From: Capnocytophaga sp.
GTDB lineage: Bacteria; Bacteroidota; Bacteroidia; Flavobacteriales; Flavobacteriaceae
NCBI GenBank assembly: GCA_030530525.1
Contig: JAUMUT010000006.1
Span: 1 to 64,000, forward strand
Length of the DNA: 64,000 nucleotides
Direction of reading: 5' to 3'
Within the stretch, counting starts at the first letter, position 1. Every line of letters begins with the position of its first letter. The notes under the pieces were generated by a model. The model had not been told where the DNA came from. It worked only from the letters and a program-made list of their open reading frames with translations, and searched no databases. Below, in pieces: positions 34,110-43,975 of the stretch. The position numbers were made by a program, and so were the translations under genes.

Positions 34110-35444
34110 ATGAAGAAGTTAGTAATATTAGGAGGAGGAGAAAGTGGAGTAGGAGCGGCTGTTTTGGGTAAAGAGAAAGGTTGGGATGTGTTTTTATCCG
34201 ATAAATCTTTATTAAAACAGAAATATAAAGAAGAATTGAACGCAATAAATGTTCGTTGGGAAGAAGGCAAACATACCGAAGAGGAAATATTATCTGCCAA
34301 CTGCATTATAAAAAGTCCTGGAATACCAGATAAAGTAGAGCTTATTCAAAAGGCAAAAGAAAAGGGAATTGAAATTATATCCGAAATTGAATTTGCCTAT
34401 CGTTATACCAAAGGAAAAATTATCGCTATAACAGGAAGCAATGGCAAAACCACCACCACGAGCCTTTTATATTATATTTTAAAGAATGCAGGCTTGAATG
34501 TTGGAGTAGGAGGGAACATCGGGTATAGTTTTGCGCGTATGGTAGCACAAGAAGATAAAGAATATTATGTGTTAGAGATAAGTAGTTTTCAGTTAGATGG
34601 CATAAAAACATTTAAACCGAATATTGCCCTACTGCTAAACATCACCCCAGACCATTTAGATAGGTACGATTATAAAATGGAGAACTATATAGCATCTAAG
34701 TTTCGTATTACAGAAAACCAAACCGAAGAAGATTATCTAATATACGATGCCGATGACCCTATCACCAAAGAAGAGATACAAAAGCGAAATATAAAAGCAC
34801 AAATTATTCCTTTCACCTTAGAAAGAGAAGTAAAACAAGGAGCATATTGCCTTAATAATGAAATAACATCAATTATAAACAATAATACAATGAATATGTC
34901 AGCAAATGAACTTACCATCAAAGGGAAACATAACGTAAAAAATGCGATGGCTGCTACCATCGGGGCGCAATTAGTAAATATAAGAAAACAAACCATTCGT
35001 GAAAATGTTACAGGCTTCAAAGGTGTAGAACACAGATTGGATTTTGTTAGAGAAATAAACAACGTTCGTTATATCAACGACTCCAAAGCAACTAATATCA
35101 ACTCAGTTTATTTTGCCTTAGAGTCTATGTCAGATAATGTAATCCTAATTCTTGGAGGACAAGATAAAGGAAATGATTATAACATCCTTATTCCTTTTGT
35201 AAAACAGAAAGTAAAGGCTATTATATGCTTAGGTTTGGATAATGAAAAGATAAAACAAACCTTCCAAAGCATCGTTCCGCAAATTATAGAAACCAAATCA
35301 ATGATTGATGCGGTAACTAACTCTCATAACTTAGCCAAAGCAGGAGATACCGTTCTTCTTTCACCGGCTTGTGCGAGTTTTGACTTATTTACAAGTTACG
35401 AAGACCGAGGAAACCAGTTCGTAGAGTGCGTGAAAAACCTATAA
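34110..35444 (+). CDS. murD: UDP-MurNAc-L-alanine:D-glutamate ligase
   Basis: This Mur ligase adds D-glutamate to UDP-MurNAc-L-Ala. It has 444 residues. The N-terminal Rossmann-like domain starts LVILGGGESGVGAA. The P-loop GSNGKTTTTSLL is at about 109-120, NITPDHLDRY follows near 180, and INDSKATN with ALESM appears near 325, as in MurD. The start follows a 295-base spacer with no clear -7 box. murD and ftsW are only 4 bases apart. Confidence 0.95.
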   Translation: MKKLVILGGGESGVGAAVLGKEKGWDVFLSDKSLLKQKYKEELNAINVRWEEGKHTEEEILSANCIIKSPGIPDKVELIQKAKEKGIEIISEIEFAYRYTKGKIIAITGSNGKTTTTSLLYYILKNAGLNVGVGGNIGYSFARMVAQEDKEYYVLEISSFQLDGIKTFKPNIALLLNITPDHLDRYDYKMENYIASKFRITENQTEEDYLIYDADDPITKEEIQKRNIKAQIIPFTLEREVKQGAYCLNNEITSIINNNTMNMSANELTIKGKHNVKNAMAATIGAQLVNIRKQTIRENVTGFKGVEHRLDFVREINNVRYINDSKATNINSVYFALESMSDNVILILGGQDKGNDYNILIPFVKQKVKAIICLGLDNEKIKQTFQSIVPQIIETKSMIDAVTNSHNLAKAGDTVLLSPACASFDLFTSYEDRGNQFVECVKNL

Positions 35445-35448
35445 AAAT

Positions 35449-36693
35449 ATGCAAAGTATAAGAAAATACTTAAAAGGGGACTTTGCCTTGTGGGGCATTT
35501 TCCTCTTTTTTGTCCTTGTATCCTTTTTACCCGTGTATAGTGCAAGTAGTAACTTGGTATATGTAGAAGGAAAGGGGACAACTATACAATATTTCTTCCG
35601 ACATTTTATCCTGATGGGCTTTGGTATTGTCATTGTTTTCATATTACACCGATTTCAGTACCGATATTTCCGCCCCATTTCCAGAATAGGGCTATTACTC
35701 TCGTGGGTGCTTCTTTTTGTTGTTTTACTAAAAGGAACTACCATTGAAGGAGCTAATGCAAGTAGGTGGTTATACATTTTTGGTATCTCATTTCAGCCAT
35801 CTGCCTTTGCAATGATAGTTTTACTGATGTATGTAGCCTCTTATTTGGCAGATAATTACGGACAAAAAATTAATTTTAGAGAGAGTTTCATCGCATTATG
35901 GATTCCGGTATTCATTACCGTAGGAATGGTCGCTATTCCTAACCTTTCCACGGGGGCAATAATGTTCTTGATGGTTATTTTATTAGTATTTATTGGCAAA
36001 TATCCTATAAAATATATTATTAATATTGGATTTTTCGGGATACTCTTGGCAGTGGTTTTCTTTTTATTTGTAAAAGCCTTCCCCGATGCTATGCCAAACA
36101 GGGTAGATACGTGGATGAGCCGTATAGAAGTCTTTATAAATGGAGATAAACAAGAAAATTATCAATCAGAACGAGCAAAAATGGCCATAGTATCTGGTGG
36201 GTTGTTCGGACAAGGAGCTGGGAAAAGTGTAATGAAAAATTTACTTCCACAAAGTTCTTCCGATTTTATATTTTCAATCATTATTGATGAGTATGGACTT
36301 ATCGGAGGGCTTGTAATAATCTTTTTCTTTGTTGCAATGCTATTAAGATTTGTTGCAATATCTACAAAATCTTCTACAATATTCGGAAAATTACTCGTTA
36401 TAGGCGTAGGATTGCCCATAGTGCTACAAGCCTTTATCAATATGGGGGTTGCAGTAGGTTTATTGCCCGTAACAGGACAAAATCTACCCTTTATTACTAG
36501 TGGAGGAACATCTATCTGGATGACTTGTTTTGCATTAGGAATTGTTTTATCTGTAAGCGCAAGGGAAGATAAGAAACAAAGTAATAAAAACGAAGGGAAA
36601 AAACAAAAAAGTAAAGAGAAAAACGATAAAAATGAGCAAAAAGAAGACGAAAGTGAAGAAAATGAAATAGAAAGTATAATGAAGGAAGAGTGA
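35449..36693 (+). CDS. ftsW: Division peptidoglycan glycosyltransferase FtsW
   Basis: FtsW is the SEDS-family polymerase partner of FtsI at the septum. It has 414 residues and about nine or ten membrane segments. Family landmarks are ANASRWLYIFGISFQPSAFAM near residue 103, YQSERAKMAIVSGGLFGQGAGKS near 235, FIFSIIIDEYGLIGG and the closing LPFITSGGTSIW, given here in pieces. After the last helix the protein ends in an unusually long charged tail of about 45 residues (residues 370-414), rich in Lys, Glu and Asn, that would face the cytoplasm. Confidence 0.93.
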   Translation: MQSIRKYLKGDFALWGIFLFFVLVSFLPVYSASSNLVYVEGKGTTIQYFFRHFILMGFGIVIVFILHRFQYRYFRPISRIGLLLSWVLLFVVLLKGTTIEGANASRWLYIFGISFQPSAFAMIVLLMYVASYLADNYGQKINFRESFIALWIPVFITVGMVAIPNLSTGAIMFLMVILLVFIGKYPIKYIINIGFFGILLAVVFFLFVKAFPDAMPNRVDTWMSRIEVFINGDKQENYQSERAKMAIVSGGLFGQGAGKSVMKNLLPQSSSDFIFSIIIDEYGLIGGLVIIFFFVAMLLRFVAISTKSSTIFGKLLVIGVGLPIVLQAFINMGVAVGLLPVTGQNLPFITSGGTSIWMTCFALGIVLSVSAREDKKQSNKNEGKKQKSKEKNDKNEQKEDESEENEIESIMKEE

Positions 36694-36820
36694 AGTAGAG
36701 AAAAGATGTACTGCAATGAACCAAATACCTACTAAAATAGACTAAAAACCTACAAAAATACGTTTTCTACTCATAAAATAATAAAGAAGAAGATAAGAAG
36801 TAATAAAAAAGAAAAGTGAA

Positions 36821-37903
36821 ATGAAAAAAATAATCTTATCAGGAGGCGGAACAGGAGGACATATTTATCCTGCGATTGCCATAGCAGACGAACTGAAAAA
36901 GAGATTGCCTGATACCGAATTTCTTTTCGTAGGAGCAAGCGATAGAATGGAAATGCAACGTGTTCCACAAGCAGGATATCCTATAAAAGGGCTACAAATA
37001 GCAGGAATACAACGTAAATTATCTTTAAAAAACCTATTATTACCTTTCAAATTACTTAAAAGTTTATATCAAGCAAGGCAAATTATTAAAGAATTTCAGC
37101 CAGATGCGGTAATAGGAACAGGCGGATATGCCTCTGCACCCACTTTGAAGGCCGCACAATGGCTTGGAGTGCCTTATTTTGTTCAAGAACAGAACTCTTA
37201 TGCAGGAATTACCAACCAATGGGTAGGAAAAAAAGCCAATAAAATATTTGTGGCTTACCAAAATATGGAAAAATTTTTCCCAAAAACAAAAATTTCTATC
37301 ACGGGTAACCCAATTCGGGCAGGATTAGCCAATATTCAAGATAAAAATAAAACATCTTTGAAGGCTTTTTCTCTGAAAGAAAATATTTTTACGTTACTTG
37401 TTTTAGGTGGAAGTCTTGGAGCAAAAAGTATTAACGAATTGATAAACAATAATTTATCTTTTTTTGAAGAAAATAACATACAAATAATATGGCAATGCGG
37501 GAAATTTTATTACGAAGCGTATAAAAATAAACAAACGGCACAAGTGCAAATACGTCCGTTTATAGAAAATATGGAAGAAGCCTATGCCGTTGCCGATGTT
37601 ATTATTTCGCGTGCGGGAGCAAGTTCTGTAAGTGAGCTTTGTGTGGTGGGCAAGCCTGTTATTTTTATTCCCTCACCTAATGTAGCCGAAGACCATCAGA
37701 CTAAGAATGCGCAAGCTATCGCAGATAAAAATGCGGCTATTTTACTAAAAGAAAATGAATTAGAAGAGAAATTTCAAACAACATTTTTAGAGATTTTAAA
37801 GAATGATGAAAAAAGAAAACAACTTTCTGAAAATATAAAATCTTTGGCAAAACCCAATGCTACTTCTCAAATTGTAGATGAAATTCTCAAAATAATCGGA
37901 TAA
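36821..37903 (+). CDS. murG: Lipid II synthase MurG
   Basis: This GT-B glycosyltransferase adds GlcNAc to lipid I to give lipid II, at the inner face of the membrane. It has 360 residues. The N-terminal loop [19 protein letters not shown] is at residues 7-25, [12 protein letters not shown] at about 98, then [12 protein letters not shown] and [24 protein letters not shown] near 265 and [14 protein letters not shown] complete the donor site. It is the last gene of the cluster here; murC does not follow. The 127-base gap before it is AT-rich with no clear box. Confidence 0.96.
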   Translation: MKKIILSGGGTGGHIYPAIAIADELKKRLPDTEFLFVGASDRMEMQRVPQAGYPIKGLQIAGIQRKLSLKNLLLPFKLLKSLYQARQIIKEFQPDAVIGTGGYASAPTLKAAQWLGVPYFVQEQNSYAGITNQWVGKKANKIFVAYQNMEKFFPKTKISITGNPIRAGLANIQDKNKTSLKAFSLKENIFTLLVLGGSLGAKSINELINNNLSFFEENNIQIIWQCGKFYYEAYKNKQTAQVQIRPFIENMEEAYAVADVIISRAGASSVSELCVVGKPVIFIPSPNVAEDHQTKNAQAIADKNAAILLKENELEEKFQTTFLEILKNDEKRKQLSENIKSLAKPNATSQIVDEILKIIG

Positions 37904-37906
37904 AGG

Positions 37907-37938
37907 AAAAGGTTGCTAATTATTTGTAGCAACCTTTT
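37907..37938. terminator. Bidirectional terminator ending the dcw cluster and purN
   Basis: AAAAGGTTGCTA (37907-37918) pairs perfectly with TAGCAACCTTTT (37927-37938). It lies 3 bases after the murG stop and just before the purN stop at 37944. Confidence 0.9.
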
Positions 37939-37943
37939 ATTTT

Positions 37944-38513
37944 TTATTTTGCAAATAGCAGATATTCAATTACTTTCGGGAAATATTCATATTCTAACGA
38001 ATGAATTTTTTCGGCAAGGCTTTCGGGGGTATCCGTAGGCAAAATTTCTGTTTTCTCTTGAAGAATAATTTTTCCTTCATCATAATGTTCATTAGCAAAA
38101 TGAATCGTTATTCCGCTTTGTTTTTCTTGGTTTTCTATAACAGCTTTATGCACATTCATTCCGTACATTCCTTTTCCTCCGTATTTTGGCAATAAAGAAG
38201 GGTGAATGTTAATAATTTTACTTGGAAAATTTTGGATAATATCTTCTGGAAATTTCCATAAAAATCCTGCCAAAACTATCAAATCAGGATGAATAATTTT
38301 CAAAATATTACGAATATGATTGGTGTCGTAAAAACATTTTTTATCAAAAACAAGATAAGGAATTTCCATTTTTTTGGCTCTGTCCAATACGCCCGCCTTA
38401 GGATTGTTGGACAGAATTAGGGAAATTTCTATATCAGGATTTCCTGAAAAATATTCGTAAATACGTTGTGCATTGCTCCCAGAACCAGAGGCGAAAATAA
38501 CTATTTTTTTCAT
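37944..38513 (-). CDS. purN: Phosphoribosylglycinamide formyltransferase
   Basis: This enzyme transfers a formyl group from 10-formyl-THF to glycinamide ribonucleotide in purine synthesis. It has 189 residues. The start is IVIFASGSGSNAQRI. The catalytic stretch INIHPSLLPKYGGKGMYG holds the Asn and His, and HYDEGKIILQ holds the catalytic Asp near residue 146. It lies downstream of pgk on the same strand but behind a terminator. Confidence 0.95.
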   Translation of the reverse strand: MKKIVIFASGSGSNAQRIYEYFSGNPDIEISLILSNNPKAGVLDRAKKMEIPYLVFDKKCFYDTNHIRNILKIIHPDLIVLAGFLWKFPEDIIQNFPSKIINIHPSLLPKYGGKGMYGMNVHKAVIENQEKQSGITIHFANEHYDEGKIILQEKTEILPTDTPESLAEKIHSLEYEYFPKVIEYLLFAK

Positions 38514-38545
38514 AATGAAGATTTAAGAATTATTTAAAAGAAAAA

Positions 38546-38573
38546 TCCTGCCTTAAAATACTCTAAGACAGGA
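38546..38573 (-). terminator. Terminator of pgk
   Basis: TCCTGCCTTA (38546-38555) pairs with TAAGACAGGA (38564-38573) with one G-U type position. A T-rich run follows on the minus strand. Confidence 0.75.
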
Positions 38574-38582
38574 AATATAATT

Positions 38583-39770
38583 TTATTCGTAAATAGCCTG
38601 AATACCAGGAAGTATTTTCCCTTCAAGACTTTCTAACATAGCGCCACCACCAGTAGAAACGTAGCTTACGCGGTCTTCAAAACCAAATTGTTTTACGGCA
38701 GCCACCGAGTCGCCACCTCCTACAAGAGAGAACGCTCCGTTTTTGGTAGCTTCGGCAACAAATTCGCCAATGGCAATTGTTCCTTTTGCGAAGTTAGGCA
38801 TTTCAAAAACACCCACAGGCCCATTCCAAAGAATAGTTTTAGATTTTAATAAAATATCTTTATTGTTAGCCAAAGTTTCAGGACCGGAATCCAAGCCTTC
38901 CCAATCCTCAGGAATATTATTAGCTTTAACTATTTGAGTTTCTGTGTTATTATCAAAATCTTTACCAACTACAACATCAATAGGAAGATATACATTTACG
39001 CCCAAATTTTTAGCTTTTTCTAAAATTTCAAGAGCCAAATCCAATTTGTCATTTTCGCAAATAGATTTTCCTATTTTTCCTCCTAATGCTTTGATAAAAG
39101 TATAAGCCATACCTCCACCAATGATTAAATTATTTACTTTTGGTAAAATATTTTCAATAATGGTAATTTTTGAAGAAACTTTGGAACCTCCGAGGATAGC
39201 TGTTACAGGTTTTTCGCCTGTTTTCATTACTTTTTCAATACTTTCAATTTCTTTGGCAAGCAAATAACCAAAACATTTTGCAGTTGGGAAGAATTTCGCC
39301 AAAATAGTAGTAGAAGCGTGTGCTCTGTGTGCCGTTCCGAAGGCATCATTTACGTAAATATCTCCTAATTTTGCTAATTTACTTGCAAATTCTTCATTTC
39401 CTTTTTCTTCTTCTGGATGGAAACGAACATTTTCAAGTAAAAGAACTTCGCCTGCTTTTAGTTCTTTTGCTGCTTTTTCGGCAACTTCACCGATGCAATC
39501 TTCTGCAAAATGTACAGGAACGCCCAATACTTCACCTACTTTTTTTACAATGTGAGAAAGAGAATATTTGTCTTCTTTTCCTTTTGGACGACCGAAATGC
39601 GTCATCAAAATGGCACTTCCGCCATCATTCAAAATCTTTAAAATAGTAGGCTTTGCAGCTTCAATACGAGTAACGTCGGTTACTTCAAAGTTTTCATTTA
39701 CAGGAACATTAAAATCCACACGGATAAGAGCTTTTTTATCCTTAAAGTTAAAATTGTCTATTGTTTTCAT
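38583..39770 (-). CDS. pgk: Phosphoglycerate kinase
   Basis: This glycolytic enzyme moves phosphate between 1,3-bisphosphoglycerate and ADP. It has 395 residues. Motifs are RVDFNVPV near residue 17, [14 protein letters not shown] near 60, [36 protein letters not shown], and [14 protein letters not shown] with STGGGAMLE near the end. A -7 box TAACTTTG (minus strand, plus 39788-39795) lies 17 bases before the ATG. It lies between murG and murC, in the segment that splits the wall cluster. Confidence 0.97.
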   Translation of the reverse strand: MKTIDNFNFKDKKALIRVDFNVPVNENFEVTDVTRIEAAKPTILKILNDGGSAILMTHFGRPKGKEDKYSLSHIVKKVGEVLGVPVHFAEDCIGEVAEKAAKELKAGEVLLLENVRFHPEEEKGNEEFASKLAKLGDIYVNDAFGTAHRAHASTTILAKFFPTAKCFGYLLAKEIESIEKVMKTGEKPVTAILGGSKVSSKITIIENILPKVNNLIIGGGMAYTFIKALGGKIGKSICENDKLDLALEILEKAKNLGVNVYLPIDVVVGKDFDNNTETQIVKANNIPEDWEGLDSGPETLANNKDILLKSKTILWNGPVGVFEMPNFAKGTIAIGEFVAEATKNGAFSLVGGGDSVAAVKQFGFEDRVSYVSTGGGAMLESLEGKILPGIQAIYE

Positions 39771-39834
39771 TAATGCTGAATTTTTGTCAAAGTTACGAAA
39801 AAAAATAGGAAAAAACAGTTTTAAAATAAAAAAA

Positions 39835-40251
39835 TTATTCGCCTTTATACGTTATTTTTCCGTCAATGTATAATTGTTTTTCTACATCGTTATAGGTGTA
39901 TTTCCCTTTTTGGTAAATATGGCTTTCGGTTTGTTCTAAAATAACGTTTTCCTCATCAGAAGGCAAGAAAAGTTCTGCTTTATTTTTTTCTGAATTAAAA
40001 ACAACAAACGCACTGATAACGGCGTCATTTCCTTTCACATCCAAAGGATTAAGGCGAGTACCTTCATTAAAAACTTGAATGCAATTTTGCAAAAGTTCGC
40101 TCCAAGTTTGTCCTGCGCTTATAAGACAGCCGTGTTTATCCGTTTGACCGCCGATAAGTGGTTCATTTTCATTCATTTGTGGTTTGTTTTTGTTAGAATT
40201 ACAAGATAAAAATAGTAAAGAACAAAATGTTAAAATGCTTAGTTTTTTCAT
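39835..40251 (-). CDS. Small lipoprotein of unknown function
   Basis: I recognise no named family. This 138-residue lipoprotein has a lipid cysteine at C17 (LLFLSC). The middle has the block [19 protein letters not shown] and then [19 protein letters not shown], with two cysteines about 17 residues apart that could form a disulfide. The rest is beta-rich. A -7 box TATCTTTG (minus strand, plus 40271-40278) shows that it has its own promoter. Similar short lipoproteins with the HGC...C pattern are, to my memory, common in Bacteroidota. Confidence 0.6.
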   Translation of the reverse strand: MKKLSILTFCSLLFLSCNSNKNKPQMNENEPLIGGQTDKHGCLISAGQTWSELLQNCIQVFNEGTRLNPLDVKGNDAVISAFVVFNSEKNKAELFLPSDEENVILEQTESHIYQKGKYTYNDVEKQLYIDGKITYKGE

Positions 40252-40313
40252 AATAGAAATTTATAAAATGCAAAGATAAAAAAAAATAGAATAAAATAAT
40301 GCTAATAAAAACA

Positions 40314-40349
40314 AAAAATCCCTTTTTCAAAAGAGAAAAAAGGATTTTT
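40314..40349 (-). terminator. Terminator of the NAD(P)H oxidoreductase gene
   Basis: An imperfect inverted repeat (AAAAATCCCTTTTTC at 40314-40328 against GAGAAAAAAGGATTTTT at 40333-40349) lies 8 bases after the stop and ends in T on the minus strand. Confidence 0.65.
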
Positions 40350-40356
40350 GTAGAAA

Positions 40357-40911
40357 TTATAAACTTTTTAGTTTTGCCACTAAACGTTCTGCGTGTTCTT
40401 TGGCTTTTTGTTGTACAGCTGTCAAAACTTCTTCTGGCATAACTCCTGGAATATAAAGTGTTCCGTAAGTAATTACAGGCTCTACAAATTCCAAATGAGA
40501 GAAGTTGGCAGTCTGTCTGTGTGGGTAAAGAAAGTCTGCAAAAGGATAGCTTTTTTCGCCTTTTTGATAGTTTTCTTCACCTGAACCAGTTGTGAAAGAA
40601 AGTAAAAGTTTTTTTCCTTCCAATTGATGAGCTGGACCAAAAGCGAAACCATACGCAAAAACATCATCTAACCATTTTTTAAGAAGCGCAGGGATAGAAT
40701 ACCAATTCACAGGGAATTGCCATACGATAACATCTGCTTTAAGAAGTTTTTCTTGTTCTGCTTCTATATCAAATTGGTAATTAGGATATAATTCTGCAAG
40801 ATTGCTAATTTGTACTTCTGGAAGAAGTTTTTTTACTTCTTCTAATATTACTTTGTTAGCGTTAGAAATTTGTGGGGTTGCGTGCCCATTGATGATTAAT
40901 ACATTTTTCAT
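40357..40911 (-). CDS. NAD(P)H-dependent flavodoxin-fold oxidoreductase (MdaB/KefF-like)
   Basis: This is a 184-residue flavoprotein with the flavodoxin-2 fold that reduces quinones or similar compounds using NAD(P)H. It starts MKNVLIINGHATPQISNAN, the flavin phosphate loop. WQFPVNWYSIPALLKKWLDDVFAYGFAFGP (quoted in part: WQFPVNWYSIPALLKKW) is typical of MdaB and KefF. LLSFTTGSGEENY follows. A -7 box TATCTTTG (minus strand, plus 40973-40980) lies about 60 bases upstream. The substrate is unknown. Confidence 0.88.
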   Translation of the reverse strand: MKNVLIINGHATPQISNANKVILEEVKKLLPEVQISNLAELYPNYQFDIEAEQEKLLKADVIVWQFPVNWYSIPALLKKWLDDVFAYGFAFGPAHQLEGKKLLLSFTTGSGEENYQKGEKSYPFADFLYPHRQTANFSHLEFVEPVITYGTLYIPGVMPEEVLTAVQQKAKEHAERLVAKLKSL

Positions 40912-41030
40912 TGGTGTACTATTTAAATGATTCTAAAATTTATTTATAAAATATTCTAAATTATTTCAGGTGCAAAGATATGTTTTTTTTAAAATAAAAA
41001 TATGGAACTACTTCAATATTTTTTCAAAAA

Positions 41031-42140
41031 TTAATCAAAGGAATAAACAGGGTAATAGTCATTTCGTATTTCTGCACGGAAACCATAATCGTTAAGATTG
41101 TTTAAAAACAATTCATCATACATATAATGAATTTGCCAATCGTAAGGCTGAGTACGTACATACATTGGGTTGTTTTTCAATAAGATAGGAATATCTCTCA
41201 ATTGTGAAATGAGTGTAAGCATATCTCGTAAAGAAAGATTGTCGGCGGTTATTTGCTCTGCTTCTATCATAATTTTTGAATTAGGGAAGCCCCAATCTAT
41301 TTGTTTGTCATTCCATAATTTATCATAGCTGGTAAGGGTAACTTGCAAGGTTTCGCCTTTTCGTTCAGATTCGCTAAGTTTAAGAGAAAGCATTTTTAAT
41401 AAATTAGAAAAAATGATTTCTCTATCGGTATTTTGTTTAAAAATAAGTTGATAGGAAGCGTTTTTCTTATCAGAAATATTAATTTGCGAAGTATTAACAT
41501 TTTTTAAGAAAGCTAAAATTTGCTTTAAACTTCCTCTAAGCCCAATTAATTCAGGACTAACTTGCTCTATATTAATAGTTTGTGCGTAAGAAGAAGTAAT
41601 AGGTGTTATTTTAAAATCGCCATCAATTTTTATTTCTTCTACATTTTCTATTTCATAAGATTTGTATTGCAAAAATGACTGAATAGGAACGGATTTTGTG
41701 TTCTGTTTCAAAAATTTATCTATTTGATAATCTTTCAAATCAGAAGGATTTCCTTTCCATAATACTTTTCCATCGGCATTGAGTAACATTCCGTAAGGGA
41801 GAGATTTTACTTTGTTGTTTTTAAAATTCTGTCCGTCATAATCAAGGCTTACGGCAAGTTTTGTGGTGTGTTTTTGTAAAAATTTGCGAACAACATCAGG
41901 ATTTTCTTCGGTAAGAGAAACAATATAGAGTTGTTTGGCGTATTTTTCTTGTAAAACATTCAAATATTTAGCTACATTAATACACGGAGCGCACCAAGTA
42001 GCCCAATAATCAATAAAAAACAGCTGTTTATTGTCAGGACTTGCCGCTTGTGAGTATTGCAAACGCTCAGACATTACGATTTGTGCGTTTATTCCTTGTC
42101 CTAATAGTATAAAAAGTAATAAAAAAATATTTTTTTTCAT
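41031..42140 (-). CDS. Exported thioredoxin-like protein with a C-terminal domain of unknown function
   Basis: This 369-residue protein has a signal peptide ending at INAQ (residue 20). A TlpA/ResA-type thioredoxin domain follows with the active site WATWCAPC (C50 and C53) and the cis-Pro region SLPYGMLLNADG. From about residue 160 a second domain of 200 residues follows that I cannot name. It has helices like LKQILAFLKNVN and LRDMLTLISQLRDIPIL and may resemble the DUF3738 type (weak). TlpA-like proteins usually reduce periplasmic disulfides. A -7 box TACTTTTG (minus strand, plus 42187-42194) precedes it. Confidence 0.8.
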   Translation of the reverse strand: MKKNIFLLLFILLGQGINAQIVMSERLQYSQAASPDNKQLFFIDYWATWCAPCINVAKYLNVLQEKYAKQLYIVSLTEENPDVVRKFLQKHTTKLAVSLDYDGQNFKNNKVKSLPYGMLLNADGKVLWKGNPSDLKDYQIDKFLKQNTKSVPIQSFLQYKSYEIENVEEIKIDGDFKITPITSSYAQTINIEQVSPELIGLRGSLKQILAFLKNVNTSQINISDKKNASYQLIFKQNTDREIIFSNLLKMLSLKLSESERKGETLQVTLTSYDKLWNDKQIDWGFPNSKIMIEAEQITADNLSLRDMLTLISQLRDIPILLKNNPMYVRTQPYDWQIHYMYDELFLNNLNDYGFRAEIRNDYYPVYSFD

Positions 42141-42511
42141 AGCAAATCAAAATTTAGTTGGTTTCTATTTTTAATAAATTAAAATCCAAAAGTAAGAATT
42201 TTTCATCAAAAAACAAATGTATAAAAAGTATTCAGAATAAAAACCTGAATTGGAGAGCAAATATACAATATAAATTTGGAATAATAATCAAATTGTTGAA
42301 AAATAATCTATTTTGTTGAATAAAAACAATTTTTTTAACAACTATCTTATTTATTTTATATTAAAAAAGGAATAAATATTTCTTTGAAATTAATTTAAAT
42401 AATGTAAATAAAAAGGCTAATAATCAAAAAAAATATAAAATTCTTTGTAGGATAATACATTATTCGTAATTTTGTAGGTTGGTAACAATATAAAAAAATA
42501 AGATAAAAAAG
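42141..42511. other. 371-base AT-rich intergenic region
   Basis: No gene is seen. It holds divergent promoters: TACTTTTG (plus 42187-42194) and a possible second box TATATTTG (42258-42265) for the minus-strand thioredoxin gene, and the nhaC promoter. TTGTTGAA occurs at 42293-42300 and 42313-42320, exactly 20 bases apart, and may be a protein-binding site. Confidence 0.5.
42445..42474 (+). promoter_or_regulatory. Promoter of nhaC-murC
   Basis: TTG (42445-42447), a 19-base spacer and TAATTTTG (42467-42474) match the Bacteroidota consensus, 37 bases before the nhaC ATG. Confidence 0.75.
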
Positions 42512-43975
42512 ATGAATTCCCCCGAAAAAAAAGTTAATATTAGCCTTTTTGAAGCCTTTTTACCTATTGTGGTGTTGGTTATTTTATTGGCATATAATGT
42601 TTTTTATGTGTATAAAGATAATTCTTTGGGAGGGTCTAACCAATTTGTGCTTTTAATTGGCGCAGCAATTGCCGCTATGGTGGGTATTCGTAGAAAAGTT
42701 TCGTTAGAATTAATGGCGGATACCATATATAATAATATAAAATCAACAAGTGGAGCTATTCTTATTCTTTTGATGGTAGGTGCGCTCTCTGGTACTTGGC
42801 TTTTGAGCGGGATAATTCCGTCAATGATATATTACGGAATGAAAATTTTAACTCCGTCCATTTTTTTGTTTGCAAGTGTGGTTATTTGTGCGTTGGTGTC
42901 TTTGGCTATTGGAAGTAGTTGGACAACATCGGCAACGATAGGAATAGCCTTGGTAGGGATAGGAAGTGCCTTGGGCATTCCGCAAGGGCTAATAGGAGGA
43001 GCAATTATTTCAGGAGGATATTTTGGAGATAAAATGTCGCCAATGAGTGATACTACAAGCCTTACTTCGGCGGTGGCAGGGACGGATATTTTTACGCATA
43101 TCCGATATATGATTTTTACAACTTTACCAAGTATTTTGCTTACTTTACTGATTTTTCTTATCATAGGTTTTACGATTGATACACACGGCATTTCGGATAC
43201 ACATATTATAGAAGAAGGAATAAAATCTCAATTTCATATTACTCCATTGGTTTTCCTTGCGCCTTGTATTGTTCTTTTTATGATTTATAAAAAAGTAAAT
43301 CCCTTAGCATCAATGTTTTGCGGAATAATTTTAGGAGTACTTACTGCGCTTATTTTTCAGAGAGATTTGCTTTTAACCCTTACCAATTCAGATTCGTATC
43401 AATTTAGAGAATTATACCAATTAATTATGGATACGATAACCGTTTCTACTCATATTCCCACAGATATTCCCGTTTTGGCAACTCTTTTCTCCTCCGCAGG
43501 AATGGCAGGAATGCTTAACACTATTTGGCTGATTATCTGTGCGATGACTTTCGGAGGAGTAATGGAAGCTATAGGAGCGTTAGAGAAAATAACATCTTTT
43601 CTATTGCATTTATTTACTTCTATTTTTGGGCTTTTTGCAAGTACGGTGGCTAGTTGTTTGGCACTAAATATTACCACTTCGGATCAATATTTATCTCTTG
43701 TTGTACCAGGGAAAATGTTTGCCGAAGCCTACCGAAGAAAAGGGCTTGCCCCTGAAAATCTTAGCCGTACATTGGAAGATGCAGGTACAGTAACCTCTGT
43801 GCTTGTCCCTTGGAATACTTGTGCGGCATACAATAGTAGCGTGTTGGGCATACCTACGCTTAGTTATTTGCCTTATGCGTTTTTTAATATTATTAGCCCG
43901 TTTATGACGCTTATTTTTGCTTTATTTAATATAAAAATACGAAAAATTATTCATAACGAAACCGATGAAAAATAA
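42512..43975 (+). CDS. nhaC: Na+/H+ antiporter, NhaC family
   Basis: This 487-residue inner-membrane exchanger has about 11-12 membrane segments. NhaC-type landmarks are SLAIGSSWTTSATIGIAL near residue 128, GGAIISGGYFGDKMSPMSDTT near 160 (cut here), the block TSDQYLSLVVPGKMF, and LEDAGTVTSVLVPWNTCAAY near 430. It moves sodium out for protons, or possibly other cations or small acids, since NhaC relatives differ. murC overlaps its end by 11 bases, so the transporter and a wall enzyme are expressed together, an uncommon pairing. Confidence 0.9.
   Translation: MNSPEKKVNISLFEAFLPIVVLVILLAYNVFYVYKDNSLGGSNQFVLLIGAAIAAMVGIRRKVSLELMADTIYNNIKSTSGAILILLMVGALSGTWLLSGIIPSMIYYGMKILTPSIFLFASVVICALVSLAIGSSWTTSATIGIALVGIGSALGIPQGLIGGAIISGGYFGDKMSPMSDTTSLTSAVAGTDIFTHIRYMIFTTLPSILLTLLIFLIIGFTIDTHGISDTHIIEEGIKSQFHITPLVFLAPCIVLFMIYKKVNPLASMFCGIILGVLTALIFQRDLLLTLTNSDSYQFRELYQLIMDTITVSTHIPTDIPVLATLFSSAGMAGMLNTIWLIICAMTFGGVMEAIGALEKITSFLLHLFTSIFGLFASTVASCLALNITTSDQYLSLVVPGKMFAEAYRRKGLAPENLSRTLEDAGTVTSVLVPWNTCAAYNSSVLGIPTLSYLPYAFFNIISPFMTLIFALFNIKIRKIIHNETDEK

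Noticed and set aside
33832-34245. A 137-codon minus-strand open frame across the mraY-murD spacer, rich in Leu, Ile, Phe and Tyr
   Set aside because: It overlaps the murD start on the other strand. Its composition is what A/T-rich DNA gives in this frame, and it has no family motif.
36162-36716. A 184-codon minus-strand open frame inside ftsW
   Set aside because: It is a shadow of ftsW; its Ser/Phe-rich start is the antisense of the Lys/Glu-rich FtsW tail.
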